This document shows positions 39,545 through 49,709 of a stretch of 64,000 nucleotides of DNA, in pieces (positions within the stretch are counted from its first letter, which is position 1; every line of letters begins with the position of its first letter). The notes under the pieces were generated by a model. That model did not search any database. It had not been told where the DNA came from and was given only the letters and a program-made list of their open reading frames with translations. The position numbers and the translations under genes were made by a program. This DNA is from Atopobium sp. oral taxon 416 (GTDB lineage: Bacteria > Actinomycetota > Coriobacteriia > Coriobacteriales > Atopobiaceae): positions 1,798,001 to 1,862,000 of the forward strand of contig NZ_CP072380.1 in the NCBI RefSeq assembly GCF_018128285.1, written 5' to 3'.

Positions 39545-40600
39545 ATGCCGAATGAAGGAAGTCTAGACGCTGCAGGGAAGCGCTCTGAGCGTATAGCCGC
39601 CGATATCAAAGCGGGGAATGTCGATAACTATACCATGCTGACCGGAGACCGCCCGACCGGCAGGCTTCACCTCGGCCACTATTTCGGGACAATCCGTGAG
39701 CGCGTCCGCCTCCAGAATGCCGGTGTCAACACCAATATCGTGATCGCCGACTATCAGGTGATCACCGATCGTGACACCACTGAGCACATCCAGGACAACG
39801 TGTACAACATGGTGATCGACTATCTAGCCTGCGGGATCGAACCGGACAAGACGATGATCTTCACCCATTCGGCGGTACCGGCGGAAAACCAGCTCATGCT
39901 CCCCTTCCTCTCTCTCGTGTCTGAGGCAGAGCTCGAGCGCAACCCGACCGTTAAGGCCGAGCAGCAGGCTTCCGGCCACGCCTTGACCGGTCTGCTTCTG
40001 ACCTACCCGGTCCACCAAGCCTGCGACATTCTGTTCTGCAAGGGCAACATTGTCCCGGTAGGCAGAGACCAGCTCCCCCATATCGAGACCACCGCTAAGA
40101 TCGCCCGCCGCTTCAACGAACGCTTCCACTGCCACGTATTCCCCGAGGTTACAGGACTCCTCACCTCAACCCAGCTGCTTCCGGGTTTAGATGGCAGAAA
40201 GATGAGCAAGAGCTACGGCAACGCAATCGCCCTCAGCATGACCGCCAAGGAGACTGCAAAACTGATCAGAAAGTCAAAGACCGACTCCCAGCGCACGATC
40301 ACCTACGACCCAATCAGCAGACCAGGCGTCTCCGCGCTGCTCACCACGGCAGGCATCTGCACCGGCCGTGACCCGAAGGATATCGCCACAGAGATCGGCG
40401 ACGGCGGTGCCGGCCAACTCAAAAGGTATACGACCGAGGCTGTCAACAACTACTTCGCCCCGATCCGTGAGCGCCGCGCCAAGTACGAAAAGGACATGGA
40501 CTACGTCAAGGATGTCCTGCACGAGGGCAACAAACGCGCCAACGAGATCGCTCAGAAGACCCTCTACGAGGTGCGAGAAGCAATGGGCATGGTGTATTAG
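39545..40600 (+). CDS. trpS: Tryptophan--tRNA ligase
   Basis: Class I aminoacyl-tRNA synthetase for tryptophan. The ATG at 39545 follows GAGGAG and gives 351 residues, the usual length; an upstream in-frame ATG at 39479 adds a non-conserved leader. GDRPTGRLHLGHYFG carries the HIGH motif (HLGH), and GRKMSKSYGNAI carries KMSKS. No T-box was seen upstream. Confidence 0.95.
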   Translation: MPNEGSLDAAGKRSERIAADIKAGNVDNYTMLTGDRPTGRLHLGHYFGTIRERVRLQNAGVNTNIVIADYQVITDRDTTEHIQDNVYNMVIDYLACGIEPDKTMIFTHSAVPAENQLMLPFLSLVSEAELERNPTVKAEQQASGHALTGLLLTYPVHQACDILFCKGNIVPVGRDQLPHIETTAKIARRFNERFHCHVFPEVTGLLTSTQLLPGLDGRKMSKSYGNAIALSMTAKETAKLIRKSKTDSQRTITYDPISRPGVSALLTTAGICTGRDPKDIATEIGDGGAGQLKRYTTEAVNNYFAPIRERRAKYEKDMDYVKDVLHEGNKRANEIAQKTLYEVREAMGMVY

Positions 40601-40627
40601 GCACCAGCCATCGAGTGCGTACGCCAC

Positions 40628-40664
40628 GGCACTGTGTTACCGCTCAGGCGGCGAGCACAGTGCC
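40628..40664. other. Strong two-part hairpin downstream of trpS
   Basis: GGCACTGTG (40628-40636) pairs exactly with CACAGTGCC (40656-40664), and inside it CCGC pairs with GCGG around the loop TCAG. No T-run follows on either strand, so it is not a standard intrinsic terminator. The rest of the 286-base gap between trpS and argF shows nothing I recognise. Confidence 0.6.
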
Positions 40665-40886
40665 GCTCTGTATATCTCGACCGAGCCTTTGTGGAGATAC
40701 CATCGTACTGTATACGATGCCTCAAAACGCCCGCTCTTTGCTCTGAGGCCGAACCAAACTCGGCACTGTATTCGACACAACCTCAACATGCTGCTCGACA
40801 ACACTACCTTATAGAGAAACCGGCACAGTCAGAAGGCCGCACCGGTCAAGAAAACCACTTACTGCTGTAATGAACGAGGGTAAGAA

Positions 40887-41891
40887 CTAGTCAGGGTCCT
40901 TGAGCGTCGCATACATCACAGCTTTGATCGTGTGCATACGGTTCTCAGCCTCGTCAAAGACCTTGGACTGCGGCCCCTCAAACACCTCGTTACTCACTTC
41001 GAGCTCCGGCAGGCCATACTTCTCGTAAACCTGCTCACTGATCGTCGTGTTACGATCATGGAAGCTCGGGAGACAGTGCATAAAGATCGCATCCGGTGCG
41101 GCTTTCTCCATCACCTGCTTGTTAACCTGATACGGCTTCATGGTCTTAATTCGCTTGGCCCAGAGTTCCTCCGGTTCCCCCATGGAAACCCAAATATCCG
41201 TATAGAGGACTGAGGCGTCCTTGGCACCTTCGTCTACATCCTCAGTGAAGGTGAGGTGCGCACCGGATTGCTTAGCAATCTCCTGGCAGGTCTTGATGAG
41301 CTCAGGCTTCGGCATGCTCTCCTTCGGCCCACAGGCGCAGAAATCGATACCGAGCTTGGCACAGACGACCATCAGGGAGTTTCCAACGTTGTTGCCGGCA
41401 TCCCCCATAAAGGTCAGCTTTCTGCCGCTCAGATCCTCGCCGAAATTCTCCTGCATGGTCATAACGTCGGCAAGCATCTGGGTGGGATGGAACTCAGTCG
41501 TGAGGCCATTCCACACCGGCACTCCGGAGTACTTCGCTAAAGTCTCTACCCGATTCTGACCGAAGCCGCGGTATTCGATTCCATCAAACATACGGCCAAG
41601 CACCAGTGCGGTGTCCTTAAGGGACTCCTTGTCGCCGAGCTGTGAGGTACCTGGAGCCAGGTACGTCACGCCCATGCCGAGGTCATGGCCGCCGACCTCA
41701 AAGGAGCAGCGGGTTCTTGTCGAGGTCTTCTCAAAGATCAGGGCAATGTTCTTACCCTCAAGATAGCAGGTCGACTCCCCTGCTTTCTTTTTCTTCTTCA
41801 GGTCATGGGCGAGCGACAACAGATAGTAGATTTCTTCAGGAGTGAAATCGAGGAGCTTTAAGAAGCTCCTACCTGAGAGATTGACACTCAT
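40887..41891 (-). CDS. Ornithine carbamoyltransferase (probably catabolic)
   Basis: Interconverts citrulline and ornithine plus carbamoyl phosphate. The ATG at 41891 is chosen (GGAGG five bases upstream); 334 residues. The carbamoyl-phosphate site STRTRCSFE, the ornithine loop MHCLPSFHD and FEGPQSKVFDEAENRMHT are present. The length and C-terminal sequence fit the ArcB type of the arginine deiminase pathway rather than ArgF, but no arcA or arcC lies nearby, so anabolic use cannot be ruled out. Confidence 0.9.
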   Translation of the reverse strand: MSVNLSGRSFLKLLDFTPEEIYYLLSLAHDLKKKKKAGESTCYLEGKNIALIFEKTSTRTRCSFEVGGHDLGMGVTYLAPGTSQLGDKESLKDTALVLGRMFDGIEYRGFGQNRVETLAKYSGVPVWNGLTTEFHPTQMLADVMTMQENFGEDLSGRKLTFMGDAGNNVGNSLMVVCAKLGIDFCACGPKESMPKPELIKTCQEIAKQSGAHLTFTEDVDEGAKDASVLYTDIWVSMGEPEELWAKRIKTMKPYQVNKQVMEKAAPDAIFMHCLPSFHDRNTTISEQVYEKYGLPELEVSNEVFEGPQSKVFDEAENRMHTIKAVMYATLKDPD

Positions 41892-41934
41892 ATAAGCCTC
41901 CAATAATTCATTGAGATGTGTATACGTCCTTGAA

Positions 41935-42480
41935 CTCCCCTACCAACTGCAACGTCTGAAAGTGAAAGACTTCTCAGGGTGTCTTGTTAGCGAGGCATCT
42001 GGTGTGGTCTTAGGTTGGTAGCATTCGTATAGAGCTGTCTGACTTCAGATAAGGTGGTATCAGGAAAGCTTGTACACTTTGGGAGGTACTCTTAGATAGG
42101 GCCATAGCTGTCTTTCAACGCTCGCTTTTTGTCACAGGTGATAAGGCAGACAGAAGAGAAACTCAGCTTTCAGTGTCTGTGTGACATCGCTGTGCTTTCC
42201 CACAGCGCTACCTGCCTTCTCAGTCTTTGATCCCTAAATACTCATCTGCCTTATCGGGTCTGTCAGCGATATTGTGGGGAACTTGATACATACCGTGCCT
42301 CTCTTGTCTCACGGCGCCGCCTTCTGCAGTGGTGTCAAAGCTTGTCTGTAGTGACTATGCATGTTGTGCACAAGGTCAAGCTATCTTTAAGTGTGCGATC
42401 ACTGATGGCTCTGTAGAGCGTGGTACAGGATATATTCTCGCCGTTGCACTAGCAATGAGAATTCGCCTCCCTAAGAATAC
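41935..42480 (-). pseudogene. IS30-family relic, second subtype, inverted copy B
   Basis: The minus strand repeats copy A at 20985-22005: it begins TCATTGCTAGTGCAACGGCG (near 42470), jumps straight to the sequence around GCCATCAGTGATCGCACAC, and ends at CCAACTGCAA near 41945. About 400 bases of the middle are missing compared with copy A. No open frame of length remains. It fills the gap between argF and the ABC operon. Confidence 0.7.
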
Positions 42481-42543
42481 AGTAGCGCAACTACGTTACC
42501 GATACATGACAGGGAGACTGTCGGGACTTATCACCATGATTTA

Positions 42544-42578
42544 GCAGGAGCCACACTGTCAACCAGTATGGCTCCTGC
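42544..42578 (-). terminator. Long hairpin after the ABC importer operon
   Basis: GCAGGAGCCATACTG and its partner form a 15-bp stem around TTGAC on the minus strand, with one G-U pair. It lies 32 bases after the last gene of the importer. A U-tract is missing, so it may end transcription weakly or protect the 3' end. Confidence 0.5.
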
Positions 42579-42609
42579 CTCACATCAACGTTTTAAATGG
42601 TTGATCGAC

Positions 42610-43686
42610 CTACAGCGCATGTACATCACTTGGCGTGAAGTTCACCCATGCGTGGTCCCCCACATGGTAGATCTTGTGGTTCTTCGGGTTGTAGTCCTGC
42701 AGCTTCACTAGGGTATCGCCCACGCGTACCTGATAGTTTTGGTAGCTTCCCATGAAGCGTGAGAGCTCCACCGTGCAGCGCAGGATTCCCTCGTCTGCGA
42801 GCTTTGCTGACTCAGGGCGCAGCACCAACACAATCTTTTCTCCCACGGTGTGCCCACCAACATTCTCACAGTCAATCTCGTGGTTCTCGAAGCTTACGAC
42901 GCCACCCTCTCCATCTTTCTTGCTGACGGTACCGCGCAGAAAGTTTGACTCACCGATAAAGTCCGCGACAAACTCATTGATCGGGCGGTAGTACACCTCA
43001 TGGGGCTCACCGATCTGCTGGATCTCACCTCTCTTCATAATGATGATGCGATCTGACAGCGCCATAGCCTCTGACTGGTCGTGGGTCACATAGATGGCCG
43101 TGATCCCCGCCTGCTGCTGTATCTTACGGATCTCGTTTCTCATGTCCACACGCAGCTTAGCGTCCAGGTTGGAAAGCGGCTCATCGAACAACAAGACGCT
43201 GGGCTCAAGGACCAGTGCACGCGCCAGCGCAACACGCTGCTGCTGACCACCGGAGAGCTGGTTGGTCATACGGTCTTCCATACCCTCCAAGCCGACCATC
43301 GCAAGGATGTCTCTGACCTTCTTTTTGATCACGTCTTTGGGAAGCTTTCTGATCTTCAAACCATAGGCCACGTTGTCGAAGATGTTGTAGTGCGGCAACA
43401 AGGCATAGCTCTGGAACACCATCGCTGTATCGCGCTTGTTCGGCGTCAACTCGTTGATCGGCTCGTCGCCTAGATAGATCTGTCCTTCGTTCGGGCTCTC
43501 GAAGCCCGCGATCATACGCAAGATCGTGGTCTTACCGCAGCCGGAAGGTCCGAGAAGCGTTACAAACTCGCCAGGGGAGATATCGACATTCGCATCGTGG
43601 ACCGCATAGAACTCCTTTTTCGTTTTGGGGTCCTGATAGATCTTCGAGAGCTGCTCGAGGCGCACCCCTTTCTTTTCTTTGGCCAT
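42610..43686 (-). CDS. ABC importer ATP-binding subunit (FbpC/AfuC type)
   Basis: 358 residues. Walker A LLGPSGCGKTT, signature LSGGQQQRVALARAL, Walker B VLLFDEPLSNLDAK and the switch histidine THD are complete. A TOBE domain (about 285-358) follows, as in importers of the iron(III), 2-aminoethylphosphonate and hexose-phosphate group. Two bases after the permease gene, third gene of the operon. Confidence 0.92.
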   Translation of the reverse strand: MAKEKKGVRLEQLSKIYQDPKTKKEFYAVHDANVDISPGEFVTLLGPSGCGKTTILRMIAGFESPNEGQIYLGDEPINELTPNKRDTAMVFQSYALLPHYNIFDNVAYGLKIRKLPKDVIKKKVRDILAMVGLEGMEDRMTNQLSGGQQQRVALARALVLEPSVLLFDEPLSNLDAKLRVDMRNEIRKIQQQAGITAIYVTHDQSEAMALSDRIIIMKRGEIQQIGEPHEVYYRPINEFVADFIGESNFLRGTVSKKDGEGGVVSFENHEIDCENVGGHTVGEKIVLVLRPESAKLADEGILRCTVELSRFMGSYQNYQVRVGDTLVKLQDYNPKNHKIYHVGDHAWVNFTPSDVHAL

Positions 43687-43688
43687 AT

Positions 43689-45410
43689 CTACTCCTCCTC
43701 TTCGGCAGAGGCGATCTTAGCGCTGGTACCGAAATGTTTGATGATTGCGTTCATGATGAGCACTGAACCGTACGTGATAATGATCAGGATCGTTGCAAAG
43801 GCGCACGCGATACCGTAAGCGCCCTTCTCTGCGTACTCGTTGATCTGTACCGTGATCATCAGCGTCTGCGGCGTAACTAGCAGGATGACTGCGGAGATTG
43901 CCGTGATGGAGCGGACGAAGGCGGTGACGAGTCCTGAGAGGAAAGAATCTTTGATCAGGGGCAGCGTCACGGTCATGAAGACGTGGAAGCTGTTGGCGCC
44001 CATATCGTAGGCTGACTCCTCAATGGGCGGGTCAATCTGGCGCAACGCGGAGATGCCTGAACGCGTACCGGTCGGCAGTGAGCGGACGATGAAGACAATG
44101 ACCAAAATCGCAGAGGTTCCGTAGAGCCCCTGCAGAAATCCAGTGTGAAACACACCGCTTGAGAAACCACGGATGTAGCCGACGCCCAAAACAGTGCCAG
44201 GCACTGCCATAGCGAGCATAGAAACGGTCTCGATAAAGCCACGACCGTGGAAGCGCCTCTTTACAACCAGATAGGAGATGATCATGGAGAGGATTGCAGT
44301 GATAGGAGCCGCAATGAGTGAGAGTGAGAAGGAGTCCCAGAACGCTTTCGCACCATGATGCAATGTGAACACTTGCTCGAACCACTTAAAGGTCAGTGAG
44401 TAGTCATAGCCCCACGTCTTGAACAGAGCGCCGAAGACAACGCAGACATACATGACTACAACAAAGACTGCGATGACGCCGCAGAGCAGGGAGAGCGGGA
44501 TACGCACGGAATTGTCGGTGATCAGCATACGCTGGCGGGAAGCTTTGCCCGTAAGGGTAGCGGCGCTCTTCCGCTCCAAGACGTACTTCTGAATGATGAA
44601 CATGACCATCGTGATGGAGAGCAAGACGACAGACATTGCGGAGGCGCCTTGTTTATCGTAGGCTCCGGTGATCTGCAAGTAAATCGAGGTTGCAAGCGTA
44701 TCGTAGGAACCACCGATGATCATAGGGTTCGCAAAATCTGCGATGGATTCGATGAACGAGACCAGGAACGCATTGCCGATGCCTGGAAGGATCAGTGGCA
44801 GGGTTACGGTCGTGAAGACGTGCCACCGGGTAGCTCCCATATCGCGGGCCGCCTCTTCCAGTGAAGGGTCGATGTTCTTAAGCAGTCCCCTGAACATCAT
44901 GTAGCAGACCGGAAAGAACGTCAGGATCTGAACAAGAGCGATGCCGCTAAATCCATAGACGTCGTTGTCGTAGATCCCCAGAAGTCCTCGTGTAATTATT
45001 CCGGACTTACCGAAGAGCAAGATCACAGACAGGGACAACACGAAGGGTGGTGACACCACCGGAAGCATTGAGACGAGGCTATAGAGCCACTTCATAAATC
45101 GTGACTCCAGGTTGACATACACTTCCACATACGCGAAAAGCAAGCCGATTAGCGCGGCAAACACACCGACGAATAAACCAAGTGACAATGTGTTCGTAAT
45201 GGCCGTCTCAAAGGAGGGCATTGCCAGAACACGTTGAAAGACTGAAAGGGATATCCCATCATCAGTTACGATACTGTCGACCAGCAGTATTGCCAAAGGA
45301 TACAGAATAAAGAGCGTTAAGAAAGCAATCAGCACAATGATGGTAGTGACGAGGATGGGGTCACCCATCATCTTCTTGCGGTCAAGCTCAGCACTTTGGC
45401 TTGTTGCCAT
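43689..45410 (-). CDS. ABC importer permease with two fused transmembrane modules
   Basis: 573 residues from the ATG at 45410 (GAGGGGG upstream). Twelve membrane segments in two halves, each with its own EAA loop: LEEAARDMGATRWHVFTTVTLP (near 205) and IEESAYDMGANSFHVFMTVTLP (near 480). One gene therefore encodes a complete permease pair, as in FbpB, AfuB and PhnV-like fused forms. It works with the lipoprotein and ATPase on either side. Confidence 0.92.
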   Translation of the reverse strand: MATSQSAELDRKKMMGDPILVTTIIVLIAFLTLFILYPLAILLVDSIVTDDGISLSVFQRVLAMPSFETAITNTLSLGLFVGVFAALIGLLFAYVEVYVNLESRFMKWLYSLVSMLPVVSPPFVLSLSVILLFGKSGIITRGLLGIYDNDVYGFSGIALVQILTFFPVCYMMFRGLLKNIDPSLEEAARDMGATRWHVFTTVTLPLILPGIGNAFLVSFIESIADFANPMIIGGSYDTLATSIYLQITGAYDKQGASAMSVVLLSITMVMFIIQKYVLERKSAATLTGKASRQRMLITDNSVRIPLSLLCGVIAVFVVVMYVCVVFGALFKTWGYDYSLTFKWFEQVFTLHHGAKAFWDSFSLSLIAAPITAILSMIISYLVVKRRFHGRGFIETVSMLAMAVPGTVLGVGYIRGFSSGVFHTGFLQGLYGTSAILVIVFIVRSLPTGTRSGISALRQIDPPIEESAYDMGANSFHVFMTVTLPLIKDSFLSGLVTAFVRSITAISAVILLVTPQTLMITVQINEYAEKGAYGIACAFATILIIITYGSVLIMNAIIKHFGTSAKIASAEEEE

Positions 45411-45486
45411 GAATCCCCCTCTCAACAGGCAACATACAGAAATGTGTCCCCCGCATTCCATCGAGGGACACATCTACAAAATGAGA

Positions 45487-46647
45487 CTAATTGGAATCAT
45501 CAGTCTTGAAACGGCTGTCGCCGCCGCCCAGGGCATTCATAATGTCGGCGACATACTGCTCAGTATTGTTCTTAGCGTCCTCGAAGTCATAGTCCATTAC
45601 ATTGTTGGGATCGAGGCCATACTGATCCACGACGGAAGGCTGCTTCGCGTCGTCGATAACGAGGAACTGGTACGCGCCAACCTCTTGAGCGCGCTCGACA
45701 CACTGTGGTGACAGGGCGTACTCAATCCAAAGCTTTGCGGCATTCTGATGCTGTGCACCATTGAAGATTGCGGTTGAGCCGATCTCATAGGATGCACCTG
45801 AGGAAGGAATCACGAGACCGATGTTTTCATAGCCGTTGTCGACGATTTGATAGATTGCGTCATGCAGAAAGCCAATGCCGACCGTGCATTCGCCGGTGCC
45901 AACGTTCTTAGAGGGGCCAGAGCCGCTCTTCGTATAGACCTGAACGTTCTTGTCCAGATCCACGAGGTACTGGATGCCCTGATCATGTCCATATTTCTGG
46001 ATAACCGTGTTGAGGACAAGCTTTGCGGTACCTGCAGTGTTGTAGTTGGAGGTCCAGATCATACCCTTATACTTTGGATCAATCAGATCTGGCCAATCCT
46101 GCGGTGGATCAATATTCTGACGGTCAAGCTCATCCCTGTTGTAGAAGAAACCGAGGATGCCCTTATAGATGCCGTACCAATTGCCATCGGCATCCCTAAA
46201 CGTACCCGAGATAAGGTGTGAGGCATTGTGTGCTTCGTACGGCTGCAAAAGTCCCTTCTTGGCTGCGACGTTGTAAGGATCTGTCGTTCCGCCGAACCAC
46301 ACATCTGCGGAGGGGTGACCGTTTTCCTCTTCGATCTTTGACTCTACCTCACCGGTCGAGAGGCGCTGATATGAAGTGTCAATGCCAAAGAGATCCTGGA
46401 AATGCTGGGCACATGCAGCAACATGCTGTTCTTCGCAAGACCCGTAGATAACTAACTGGCCATCCTGCTTAGCCGCATCGATCATATCTTGATCTGCAAT
46501 ACGGGACAGGTCGTCAGAGCCTGCGCTTGAGCTTGTGTCGGTATTGTTGCCCCCGGAATCAGAGCCCTGGGAGCACGCGGCGAGGCCGAGCGTTGTGAGT
46601 GCTGCAGCTGAAGTTCCGAGAAAATCTCTACGAGATAAGTTTCTCAT
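45487..46647 (-). CDS. ABC importer substrate-binding lipoprotein (AfuA/FbpA-like)
   Basis: 386 residues from the ATG at 46647 (GGAGGG five bases upstream). The N-terminus LSRRDFLGTSAAALTTLGLAAC has a twin-arginine motif followed by a lipobox (LAAC), so it is probably exported folded by Tat and lipidated. The mature part is a type 2 periplasmic-binding fold: DVWFGGTTDPYNVAAKKGLL, then WYGIYKGILGFFYNRDEL. Such proteins bind Fe3+, aminoethylphosphonate, or sugar phosphates. The tyrosine pair typical of FbpA iron sites was not seen, so the ligand is open. Confidence 0.88.
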   Translation of the reverse strand: MRNLSRRDFLGTSAAALTTLGLAACSQGSDSGGNNTDTSSSAGSDDLSRIADQDMIDAAKQDGQLVIYGSCEEQHVAACAQHFQDLFGIDTSYQRLSTGEVESKIEEENGHPSADVWFGGTTDPYNVAAKKGLLQPYEAHNASHLISGTFRDADGNWYGIYKGILGFFYNRDELDRQNIDPPQDWPDLIDPKYKGMIWTSNYNTAGTAKLVLNTVIQKYGHDQGIQYLVDLDKNVQVYTKSGSGPSKNVGTGECTVGIGFLHDAIYQIVDNGYENIGLVIPSSGASYEIGSTAIFNGAQHQNAAKLWIEYALSPQCVERAQEVGAYQFLVIDDAKQPSVVDQYGLDPNNVMDYDFEDAKNNTEQYVADIMNALGGGDSRFKTDDSN

Positions 46648-47185
46648 GGTGACCCTCCATTTCAATCATGCATACGTTTTATGAACTGTTAATCATCCAG
46701 AAAAGATCCTGTATATCATTTCTTAGTTTCGCATAGAACTTGCTCATATACACCGATGCACCGCCTGATTGGTGTGGTAAAGTTCTTCAGCGGAAAATCA
46801 ACTCGACACCTCATCTCTACAGCAGGCACTATCTTAAAAATGACATATACTTTACTGTGATTCATTCATTTACCTGCTCTGTACACAGCTAGTATCCTCA
46901 GCAATCTGCAAGAACCTGTCTACCTTTCAGCTGATCATCAGATGTATTTCTCCACGTAAATCAGGTCGCTATTTGTATGGTTGAATTAACAATACAGATG
47001 TCGACTGATACATCTGGCTCATGCGCTTGAGGAATACAGAAAAATGACTGAGGACCCCCAGCATAACAGCAGGGATTCCTGTCGCCTCCAAACCGTACAA
47101 TGAGGATGCAAGGTTGATGTATCCGAGAGGGCAAAGAAAGAGATGGTAAAGGGGCATGCAGGCGCTCTGAGCAGGCGCGAATGCG
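46648..47185. other. Gap without recognised gene
   Basis: 540 bases of mixed, AT-richer sequence upstream of the importer operon. On the minus strand a short hydrophobic frame (47157-46969: LGYINLASSLYGLEATGIPA) could be a membrane-protein scrap, but it has no homology I know. The importer promoter must lie in the first 150 bases; several AT-rich hexamers exist and none stands out. Confidence 0.4.
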
Positions 47186-47189
47186 AGAG

Positions 47190-48185
47190 CAAAGAGACAT
47201 TGATGGGCCTTCTGGAGAGGTTCTCAGACGAGGAGTCGTGCGAGGGGAGGCTCTTCGAGGAAGAAGGTCTCCGGCGGCTTTGTCTGCCCGGTGTGCGCCA
47301 ATACGTCCTGCTCGAAGGTCTGAGGCCGCGCGCACAAGTGGCAGTGCACGAAGTGCTTACACTAAGTTCAGCGTGAGCGCAGGGACTATTGATGGAGGGG
47401 ACCCATCTCGAGCTCAGGAAGTGGTTCGTAGGCGATATGGCTTATGTCCACCCAGAAGGCAAGGATCAGCGCCTGCGCCCTGCAGAAGGCAGATAGGCTG
47501 CAGCTTAAAGACGGCAGGGCGGGTCCTTTTAAGGATATACTCGCCTGGGCCAGATCGCAGTGCGTTCAGTGTCCTTGCAGCTGACACACACGAGGTGGAC
47601 GACTTCTATATCGGCGCCAAGGCGGCAGGCAAAAGCGGGCGCGGCACAAAGCAGCAGCCGATGCTTACAGCGGCAGGCAGGGCTGCTGCCCCCTGCGCTG
47701 CGCAAAGGGGTGCTCGAAAGATTGCTGGCGCCAGGTGGGGCATGACCAGCTCTGCCATACATCGAAGATAAGGGCGGATGGCTGGAGCGGCAAAGCTTGC
47801 CGGCCTCTCCTCGTTTTGCGGGCTCGTCTAAAGAAAGTACGACAGAGCGGACGGGGATGCATCCCTTCCCATGGTCCACAGGGTGATATCCACCTTCAAG
47901 GCCTACGTTGAGGGCACCTTCCATGGCCTTTCCAAGGCCCACATGCACTCCTTGCGGACTCACTCAGCTAAAGATACAGCCACAGGGATGTAAGGGATGG
48001 CTGCATGGAGCTGCTGCACGAGATGTGCCTCATCCATGTCTTGCTCTTCGGCATCGCAGCCACCGCGACGGTCCCGCCGAAGATGCCTTCGATCTTGCCT
48101 TAAGCCGCTTACAGTTCAGGGAGCCTAACTATGTTGGAGGTACTCAGCCATTATACAGAAATACTTGTGAGGTAGCTTTCATGCA
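47190..48185 (+). pseudogene. Decayed IS1595-family (ISXO2-like) transposase
   Basis: Pieced together from three frames: LMGLLERFSDEESCEGRLF (47200), then the zinc-ribbon part GGFVCPVCAN, then SQCVQCP-type cysteines, then VDDFYIGAKAAGKSGRGTKQQP near 47590, which is the EVDDxYIGGK motif and first catalytic Asp of the ISXO2 fold. Later parts (CMELLHEMCLIHVLLFG) are out of frame. Many stops; inactive. Confidence 0.75.
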
Positions 48186-48365
48186 CAAACCTGTAACACA
48201 TGTATTCAGCGGCAACCCTCTAAAAAGACGATCTACCTGACATATTTCACTATCACGTCTGCCAAGCTCTCCAAAAAGCAATACACTACAAAGGTTGCTA
48301 GAAAACTCATTTCTCTTTTTATTTTATATTGAATTTAATCCCATTCCGGAAAGGAATATGTATTT

Positions 48366-49709
48366 ATGTCTCCTGCAGAACTCTATATGGAAACTATGCA
48401 CATACGTCGTCTCAGCTACGGTCCTGACGCAATCGCTCAGGATCAGGAAGGCAAAACAGTCTTTGTGAACGGGGGTGTTCCGGGAGATACTGCTGAGGTA
48501 GCAATCACCGATGTGGAGAAGCGCTACTCAAAAGGGCATATCGTAAACATTGTCCAACCCTCAGCTGCCCGCGTTGAGGCGCCCTGCCCCTTTGTCGATG
48601 TCTGTGGAGGTTGCCCCTGGGGCCATATCGTCTACCCCATTCAGCGAGCACAGAAACGCACACAGGTTATCGACTCCCTCGTACGCATTGCTCACATGAA
48701 TGAAGACCGGGCAGGGGCACTCGTGCAGCCATGCTTGACACCGAGCGATTCCTGGGGCTACCGCAATAAGGTTGAGTTGGGGTATCGTGTAGAAAACGGC
48801 AAGGTCACCATCGGAATGCATGCGCGCGGTAACAACAAGTTGATCAAAGTGGATACGTGCCCGCTCATGGCAAAAGAGGCTGCAAAGTTTGTGAAGTCAG
48901 TAACCGGAGCCCTGTCCTATGCTTCACACGGAGATCCGCTGAACCTGTATCGCATCGGGATCCGTACCTCTGAGCGTACACATTCCGTCGAGGTTGCCCT
49001 GTGGGGATCCCCCTCTTCCTTCCCGCGTGCCCGTGTCGGTAAGATTCTCTCCGAGGCAGGACCGATCACCTCAGTGGTGCGTGTCATGACCAAAGGTACC
49101 GCAAAGGCCCGCAAGATAGCCGGTGTCGAGCGTCTTGCTGGTGATGGATACTGGAGTGAGCGTCTCGGTGACAACACCATGTATATCAGCGCCCCCTCTT
49201 TCTTCCAAGTTAATACCAAGGGCGCGGAGACCCTCATTCAAACCGTCCTGCACTATCTAAAGCCGCGGCCGAACGATGTGGCAATGGACCTCTACTGTGG
49301 TGTCGGAACGTTCACCATTCCTCTCGCCCAGAAAGTCTCCTACGTCTATGCAGTCGAAGCCTACGGCCCGGCGGTTAGGGATCTCAGACGCAACCTCAAG
49401 CTGCATCACGTCGACAACGTTGATCCGCAGGGCGGCGACACAGGCCGTGAGTTCCCCCAAGAGGATGCTGATATTATCGTCGTCGATCCCCCGCGCGCAG
49501 GACTGACGGAAGACGTCGTATGCCAGCTCTCAGGGCAGCCTGCCCGTGCAATCGTCTATGTCTCCTGTGATCCGACGACCTTAGCAAGGGACCTGGCTTG
49601 GTTCAAAGAGCAGGGCACCTTCTATGCAGCACAGATCCAACCGATCGATCTGTTCCCCCAGAGCTACCACGTGGAAAGCGTCTGCCTTCTGCTGAGAGGT
49701 CAGGAGTAG
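48366..49709 (+). CDS. 23S rRNA (uracil-C5) methyltransferase, RumA/RlmD family
   Basis: 447 residues, TrmA-like class. N-terminal TRAM domain (10-65), then cysteines CPFVDVCGGCPWGH (near 74-87) that ligate a [4Fe-4S] cluster with a later Cys (VDTCPLM). SAM-binding motifs DLYCGVGTFTIPLA near 315 and VDPPRAGL near 385. VYVSCDPTTLARDL near 408 contains the nucleophilic Cys. Whether it modifies U1939 (RlmD) or U747 cannot be told from sequence alone. Confidence 0.92.
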   Translation: MSPAELYMETMHIRRLSYGPDAIAQDQEGKTVFVNGGVPGDTAEVAITDVEKRYSKGHIVNIVQPSAARVEAPCPFVDVCGGCPWGHIVYPIQRAQKRTQVIDSLVRIAHMNEDRAGALVQPCLTPSDSWGYRNKVELGYRVENGKVTIGMHARGNNKLIKVDTCPLMAKEAAKFVKSVTGALSYASHGDPLNLYRIGIRTSERTHSVEVALWGSPSSFPRARVGKILSEAGPITSVVRVMTKGTAKARKIAGVERLAGDGYWSERLGDNTMYISAPSFFQVNTKGAETLIQTVLHYLKPRPNDVAMDLYCGVGTFTIPLAQKVSYVYAVEAYGPAVRDLRRNLKLHHVDNVDPQGGDTGREFPQEDADIIVVDPPRAGLTEDVVCQLSGQPARAIVYVSCDPTTLARDLAWFKEQGTFYAAQIQPIDLFPQSYHVESVCLLLRGQE

